This document shows positions 58,518 through 64,000 of a DNA stretch of 64,000 nucleotides, in pieces. The notes below the pieces were generated by a model. It saw only the letters and a program-made list of their open reading frames with translations. It ran no database searches and was not told the DNA's origin. The stretch's first letter is position 1, and the number at the start of each line of letters is the position of its first letter. Origin of the DNA: Panaeolus papilionaceus (taxonomy: Eukaryota > Basidiomycota > Agaricomycetes > Agaricales); assembly GCA_015501605.1 (NCBI GenBank), contig JADNRZ010000024.1, positions 124,001-188,000 on the forward strand, given 5' to 3'. Position numbers and translations under genes: made by a program.

Positions 58518-58740
58518 ATGAGGTCCTTCCAGCTCTTCTCATCCCTCGCCGTTGTCGTAGTGGCTTTCATGTCAGTTGCTAGTGCGGTCGTTGTTCCGGA
58601 GCCTGACTGTGGTGCCATTGTGCCCATCTCCGGTGACGGTAAGTCATTTGATATCATCGATGGTGTAAAGACTAGTATTTTATATCATTTTAATTTCCTC
58701 CTCAGAAGGTACCCAGCTTAACCCCCGCAGGTGCGGTTAA
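58518..58740 (+). CDS. Small secreted peptide, 51 aa, two exons
   Basis: Exons 58518-58638 and 58706-58740, joined by a 67-nt GTAAGT..CTCAG intron; 156 nt. The N-terminus has a strong signal peptide (QLFSSLAVVVVAFMSVASA); the mature part is about 28 residues (VVPEPDCGAIVPISGDEGTQ, then LNPRRCG) with two Cys that could form one disulphide. There is no C-terminal CAAX box, so it is not a pheromone precursor. Size and composition fit a fungal small secreted protein or effector-like peptide. No homologue recognised. The alternative is a longer gene with the second exon spliced onward. Confidence 0.5.
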
Positions 58741-59595
58741 CGGGTCAGGCACAACCCCTCCTCCTAGGTACAGTGCGCTCCTTTAAATCAACACTGTCGA
58801 CTGATGCGTGCTAATTCCATAGGCAATCTTGAAGTAAATTTTGAACAGCGTACCAACAATTTGTGTCCTATAAAATACCGCCAATTTGCCTGTTAGATCA
58901 ACGACAACGCTCTGAGCACTGAGCATGAGATGTGGGGATTCTCAAAACGATGAAAGTCCACAGTCATGATGAATATGTATACGGTGTCTCATGGTAAATT
59001 GATAGTCACCGTTTTTTCCTTCTCCTTCTTCATATTCGACGCTTTCCGATTGTGAGGGTTTTAAAACTGAAAAGAGAACGGCATTCAATCTCAAAGGCTC
59101 TCTGGGCACAATCAGTACCCTGCCTTGCTCGGCTATCACTGCTTACAAGATACTTTCACACGGCTGAATTCTCGTGCCACGCATTGACCGGTCTCCCCTT
59201 GACATCCCTCCCAACACATTCATCATCACAAAGTGTCGCAAGACTCATAGTGGTATATACACGGTATGTATCAGGTAAATCTAAACTGCACCTTATGTTC
59301 TAAATATTTTCGGACAGTACATCCAGAGTCTTTCTATCTCGTTGTTCCATGCGATCACCGTCGATGACGGAATAACATGTCAAAAGAATTTCTGTCCATC
59401 CTCGTTCAAACGTGACATTTCTAATTTTAACCCAACGGCTATATCGAGGAATAGCACTGGGCATGCTACCTACATGTGGACGGGAGCACGCCAGTCTCTC
59501 TGTAGTATAGAGGCCGTCTTTTTTCCGTTCGCCACCAACCATTCATGTCTATCCCCGCAAGATAGAATAATCTTAGCATCGTGGGTCCGGTTGGT
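58741..59595. other. No gene recognised
   Basis: Short ORFs only. The sequence before gene G holds no ATG in the frame needed for its first exon. Confidence 0.4.
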
Positions 59596-61538
59596 GTAGA
59601 AGATTGGTACAACCGTGAAGAGTTTCTGGACGAAAATGTAAAGGATATTCTGGTGTACATGTGCGTTTTCGGTTCATCTGCACGTCGTGGCTTTTTTTTG
59701 ACATATTTTTCAGACTTTTAGGCGCCACAGGTTCTGGGAAGAGCGCTGTGAGAGGTTCTCTATACTCTACCACTCCTACCCTTCTAAATCGAGGAATATT
59801 CTAGTTCATTGAGTCGTTATGCCCAGATACGTCGTTGCAAATATCCAAAGATTCCTTGGAAAGCGTCACCCACGATGTTCAAGGCTATGAGCTCACAGGA
59901 GTTCCGGTAGTCGGTGCCCCCAACCGCCCCATTCTCCTCTTGGATACACCCGGATTTCTCGACTTGCAGATGTCTGAATTCCAAGTTTTGCAGATGGTCG
60001 ACGAGTGGCTTAACTCTGTCAAGGAGCGGTGCGTCACCTGATTCAAGCATTGATAAATTGCCGATGATTTATATTTATCTTCATTCAACAGCGCCGATCT
60101 ACTTGTACACCTCTTATACTTCGACCGCATCACGGACGCGCAGATGACTAACTCGAAGAAAAGGTCCATCCAACTACTGAAAGAATGGGGAAGTCGCTTC
60201 AGTCGCAATCAAGCCTGCAACCCTGTCATTTCTGTCGTCTCTACAATGTGGAACTACGTTTACTACCCCAGACGGATGAGCAAGGCTAACAAGCAGTTCA
60301 AGAAACTTCAACGCCATCCCTTACTTGTAAGAATTTTATCTTCCGTTTCAATATGTTCTGAGTACCATGATATTCTGACCGATGATTCTTCGTACTCAGG
60401 GATTATCCCAAGTCTTCAAGTTCGATTGCTCTCAACATTCATCGCTCACTGTTCTTGACCGCGCGGGGCTTTCATTTACGCAGCGAATGACGAACACGAA
60501 GAACACATTGAGGGTGGAATACGCGAATATGGCACGTGCGACCCTCGAGGAACGAATCCACGACGCTATGCAAGAGCGGTGCATGATCGATAGCGACCTG
60601 ATGGCACTCGCAGGACCTCGTGCAAACGCAGATCAAAACAAGAACTTCTCGACAAACGGGACGAGATTGTGGAGCGCATACATGGATTTCACCTCCAACT
60701 CTCCGACTTGGAAGTACAACCGGATGACGATGGAGTGCATAAGGTCATCATCCGCGAAATCGCCATCATCGAGTCAGCTAAACCTACCCCAATTGATTCA
60801 ATCACGCCTCCGACTGATACTCGTACTCATCCTCCTACCTTTCCTCACCCAGTGCCGCAGCCTCACCAGGACGATATCACCAAGCACTTGCGCGTCATCG
60901 AAAGCGATCTCCAGATTGCAATACAGTCCACCAGCGACGCAACGCGGAAAGAATGGCTGATGCAGAAAGCCCAGCAGGTCGACAGCCTTCGATCTTCATT
61001 ATCCAATATCTTGCACGATCTCGGCTTGGGGAACGACGCTCTCACTCGGCCATCCCCCCTTGTTTTCTCGTTACCCTCATCTTCTCCCGACTCGCTAACC
61101 CATGACAATGTGACACCACCAGCTGCTCTAGCTGAGGATGTCAAATCAGTCTCTTATCCTGCTCCCCCACTTGCCTCTCGTCCGAGCTCCATCATGCCAC
61201 CCTCGAGTTCAGAGCACGATAATAGTACAGGTACCCAAACACCTGGTAAACTACGGAGCGCGTCGCATTCTGAATCGACGTTGGTAGCGTCTCTTTCCAC
61301 GTCGGCCGTCCGCCCCAATCACGAGAATCAGGTCAATGAAACCCCAGTGACAGCATGTCCTGACGTATCAAAGGATTCAGTGCTTGGAATTGGGGCTGGG
61401 TGCTCTCCCGTATCAGCGACGTCCCCCGACTCGAACGAAACCAAACAAACGCCATCATATCCGACTCGTGGGCGTGGTCGGCTCACTGATAAAATTCCTC
61501 CCTCGAAACCGATGAAAACCTTCAGCCTAAAATTGTGA
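59596..61538 (+). pseudogene. P-loop G-domain gene G with long Ser/Pro tail; frameshift in exon 5, start not found
   Basis: Exons (59596)-59660, 59714-59747 (34 nt), 59805-60028, 60092-60326 (235 nt) and 60400-61538. G1 GATGSGKSA, SISKD-like LQISKDSLESVTHDV, G3 LLDTPGFLD, LLVHLLYFDRITDAQM, and VVSTMWN at G4. Exon 5 has LEERIHDAMQERCMIDSDLM; then the frame must change by one base near 60630-60645 to continue with ELLDKRDEIVERIHGFHLQL, so a 1-nt deletion (or sequencing error) is inferred. After that comes a tail of about 200 residues rich in Ser, Pro and Thr that A, C and H lack. The exon 1 frame (DWYNREEFLDENVKDILVYI) resembles the start of gene A but has no ATG before a TAG. Probably a recently broken gene. 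Confidence 0.78.
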
Positions 61539-62351
61539 TTGGGAAAGATTTGGCGCTCCAAGGCATAACACGGTAAGACAACTTCGTTGACAACTCTGCT
61601 AAGTATCGTTTTCCTGGATGCTGTATCATAATGGATATTCATCATTCGAGTACACTTTTTATTCGTTTCACCCTGTCTGATTCTATATTGTTTACCGTTT
61701 CTATGATTGTCGTATATATTGTATCATCATTTCTTTTCCGTCTGACATCCCCATTATCGGATGACATGTATGCACTCCAAATAGGGTCGAATCATGCGGG
61801 GACTTGAATCCATTTGCCTATTCATCTCGTTGCTAGTGACTATTAGACTTCTCTCGCAACTCTTGTCGTGACACAATGGGCTGCATTAATACTAGAATCC
61901 CTTACACGTCGCAACCACATGCCAATGTTCCACATCCCGCGATAGGTCTATGATATTTTTGACTTCGAAGCATTGCTTTGTTCTGGGAGTGGCGCATACA
62001 TGTATATGGAATCCAGATTCCGCGGTACCCGCTAACATAGTTAATTCTGTGTAGCGTATCGTCTCGCCATGACATTGGTGTATGCTCAAGACTGAGGTCT
62101 GTAGCTTCTCCCAGTGCGTCAATGGCATGCTGCCATCACATCTACTGTGGCCATGGGTTGAATTCTCTGTAGAGAACTGAATGGGATCTATAAATAGCCT
62201 AAGTGCACCGCTGGTAGGTGGATCCCGAAATTAATCATGGATGTCATGTTTATATACGAGCACAGGATCCCGTGCCTTGTGGAATTCGGTCAAAACTGGG
62301 AAGGAGATTCCTGAAGACTATAGATAAACACATTTGTCCTCTCCACCCGCC
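61539..62351. other. Intergenic, no gene recognised
   Basis: Separates two G-domain genes in the same orientation. The minus-strand ORF at 61892-62128 (FHIHVCATPRTKQCFEVKNI) is of unknown value. Confidence 0.4.
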
Positions 62352-63860
62352 ATGTCCACCAGGACTGCCCACAGAAAGCTCGAGCTGTTTGACCCAATAC
62401 ATATCTACCCGCTTGAGGGGAGCTACCCAGAATACGACGAGGACATATTCATATTCATGTACGTAGGTTGAAAATGCTCGCAGAACTTTTCAATACGAAC
62501 CAGAATCATGCGCCAGCTTGATGGGGCCAACAGGAGCGGGGAAAAGCGCGGTGAGCAGGGTCGTTAATTTATTCAATTGCCCTCTAGTCCGCTTCTCATT
62601 GCATTTTTAAAAGTTTATCGAGGCCATTGCTCAGGACAAAACCCTTTCGATATCCAAAAATTCTCTTGATAGTGTGACGAAGGAAGTTACTCCATATTTT
62701 ATGGACAACAGAAGCCATTTGCCAGTCATTCTGATCGACACGCCTGGACTGTTGGATATGGAGATCATAGATAGTACCGTCATTCTGAAGGTTCTGCAGG
62801 CAATACAGGGATTGAAAGAAAGGTAAGCATATGACTTTGACCGGGGACGACGCGGTGATAGCAGCGGATTAAAATGATACCATTTATTTAGCTGCAACGG
62901 ATCTACAGCCTATGTTCATCTCCTTTATTTCGAGCGAATTACGGACAATCGCATGTCTGGTCGCAAACTGCGTTGTCTCAACCTCTTTAAATTTTTTGCG
63001 GAGCACGTCGATATGTCTTGTGCAACAACAGTCGTCACTACAATGTGGAATGAGTTGCATACAGAGCAACAGCTTCTGCGTGCCTTGGGAAGATTAGAGG
63101 CAATCGAAGATCAGTTCTGGAAGGTAGGGGATCTCAATAGACATTCTTCGTCTATTCCTTATTTAAAGCATGATCTCCACAGCATCTATCGTCAGACACT
63201 CCGTCGGACCATTTGTCGGAGACAAGTTTGCAGACGGGAGTATCACGTTTCATGAACACTCGCGAGTCCGCACTTTCCATCCTAAGGTCTGGTTGGTGTG
63301 TCGCACCAGATCTCTCTCCTCATGTGCCCTTTCAGGGGAAGCGAAGGTTTGATGCCTACCTCTCTATGACTCTTTTGTCAGGAGATATTATCCGCGAACG
63401 AATAATGACCCTTCGACAATCGGTTTCGAATATTGACGATCTGACGCACTGGATAAAACTCCCATTTTTACACCCTTGGCGACTCGAGAACTCCCATAGA
63501 GAGCGGGAAAGGCAATTAGTTCTCATTGAGTCACATAGAAAGGAACTGTCCGATTTAGCAAAGGGGTGCATCATGATACTTCGCCAACAACTTCCTGTCA
63601 TCGAACTAGAGTATTCGAGATTGGAATCAGCGCATCGCGAGTCTTGGTGGGCCATCACGGGAACAATGCAGACATGGACGGAGCGTCATCGGATCAAGGC
63701 CCTTGTTCAGATTCTAAGTGAAGACCTCCAAGCACCAAAGCCCCTATCAGCTCCACCACCTACTCCGCTGCAAAACCTGCGTCGCAAGATCTCTAGTATC
63801 GCCTCAAGTATTTCGCAATTTATCGATGATCTCGACGCATGGTGGGAACGTCGTAGTTAA
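62352..63860 (+). CDS. P-loop G-domain protein H (GTPase-like), 5 exons
   Basis: Exons 62352-62458, 62517-62550 (34 nt), 62614-62822, 62892-63123 and 63183-63860; 1260 nt, 419 aa, all GT..AG. G1 LMGPTGAGKSA at about 38-47, SISKNSLDSVTKEVTPY, G3 LIDTPGLLD near 89, YVHLLYFERITDNRMSGRKL, and TTVVTTMWNEL at G4. The C-terminal about 220 residues are helical (ERERQLVLIESHRKELSDLA, LRRKISSIASSISQFIDDLD) and end WWERRS at TAG 63858-63860. It is the closest relative of the split gene F/D (shared ITDNRMSGRK and LSPHVPFQ) and serves as the template that shows where F/D was cut. No lesion seen; no targeting signal. Confidence 0.85.
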
Positions 63861-64000
63861 CTTATCTGATATGTTTAACATCCATGGCCGACCTGTCTAT
63901 CGCTAATGTAATTCAGTCGCATCTCCATGTATAGCGCCTGACCCTTCCATCAAAATCATATCATCGAGAAAGTCCCCCATTCAATGGTGTCATCCCGCAC

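Noticed and set aside
63213..63860. ORF beginning at 63213 as a separate gene
   Set aside because: It is the last exon of gene H; the conserved splice acceptor at 63182 and phase match the paralogues.

Overview
The window is fungal nuclear DNA, most likely from an agaricomycete (mushroom-forming basidiomycete). Evidence: many short introns with GT..AG borders, a class II secreted haem peroxidase, a DUF6699-type gene, chromodomain Ty3/gypsy retrotransposons, and a Plavaka-type (CACTA-like) DNA transposon, a class typical of Agaricomycotina. No prokaryotic features, CRISPR arrays, rRNA or convincing tRNA genes were seen. All multi-exon models below were built by eye from splice signals and reading frames, without transcript support.

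Layout. (1) 1-21 kb is a transposon island. It holds a Ty3/gypsy element (1-5981, 5' LTR cut by the window edge) inserted in an inverted LTR of its own family, a second full-length Ty3/gypsy element of a different family (8522-16437, target duplication GTATC), two solo LTRs with perfect 5-bp target duplications (7215-7784 and 17433-17843), and decayed genes that the elements interrupt. Nearly every in-frame stop here is TGA in a context explained by CGA to TGA (CpG deamination). (2) 21-31 kb has dispersed repeats and three copies of a P-loop G-domain (GTPase-like) gene family. (3) 31003-38752 is one Plavaka-type transposon with 15-bp terminal inverted repeats. It carries a transposase, a small passenger gene and a divergent gene, and it sits in the last exon of a fourth G-domain gene. 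(4) 39-54 kb holds a secreted acid phosphatase, an 8-bp-TSD hAT-type MITE, a DUF6699 gene, an atypical class II peroxidase and an unknown conserved-looking gene. (5) 54-57 kb has an ABCF ATPase (ARB1/ABCF2 type). (6) 58-64 kb has a small secreted protein and two more G-domain genes.

Main biological point: six members of one G-domain family lie in 40 kb (A 23.1 kb, B 28.0 kb, C 28.7 kb, F/D 30.5-39.8 kb, G 59.6 kb, H 62.4 kb). All six encode the P-loop on a separate 34-nt exon with identical phases. Three look intact (A, C, H), one is frameshifted (G), one is a fragment (B), and one carries a nonsense codon and is split by the Plavaka element. The locus shows birth and death of a lineage-expanded GTPase family among active transposons.
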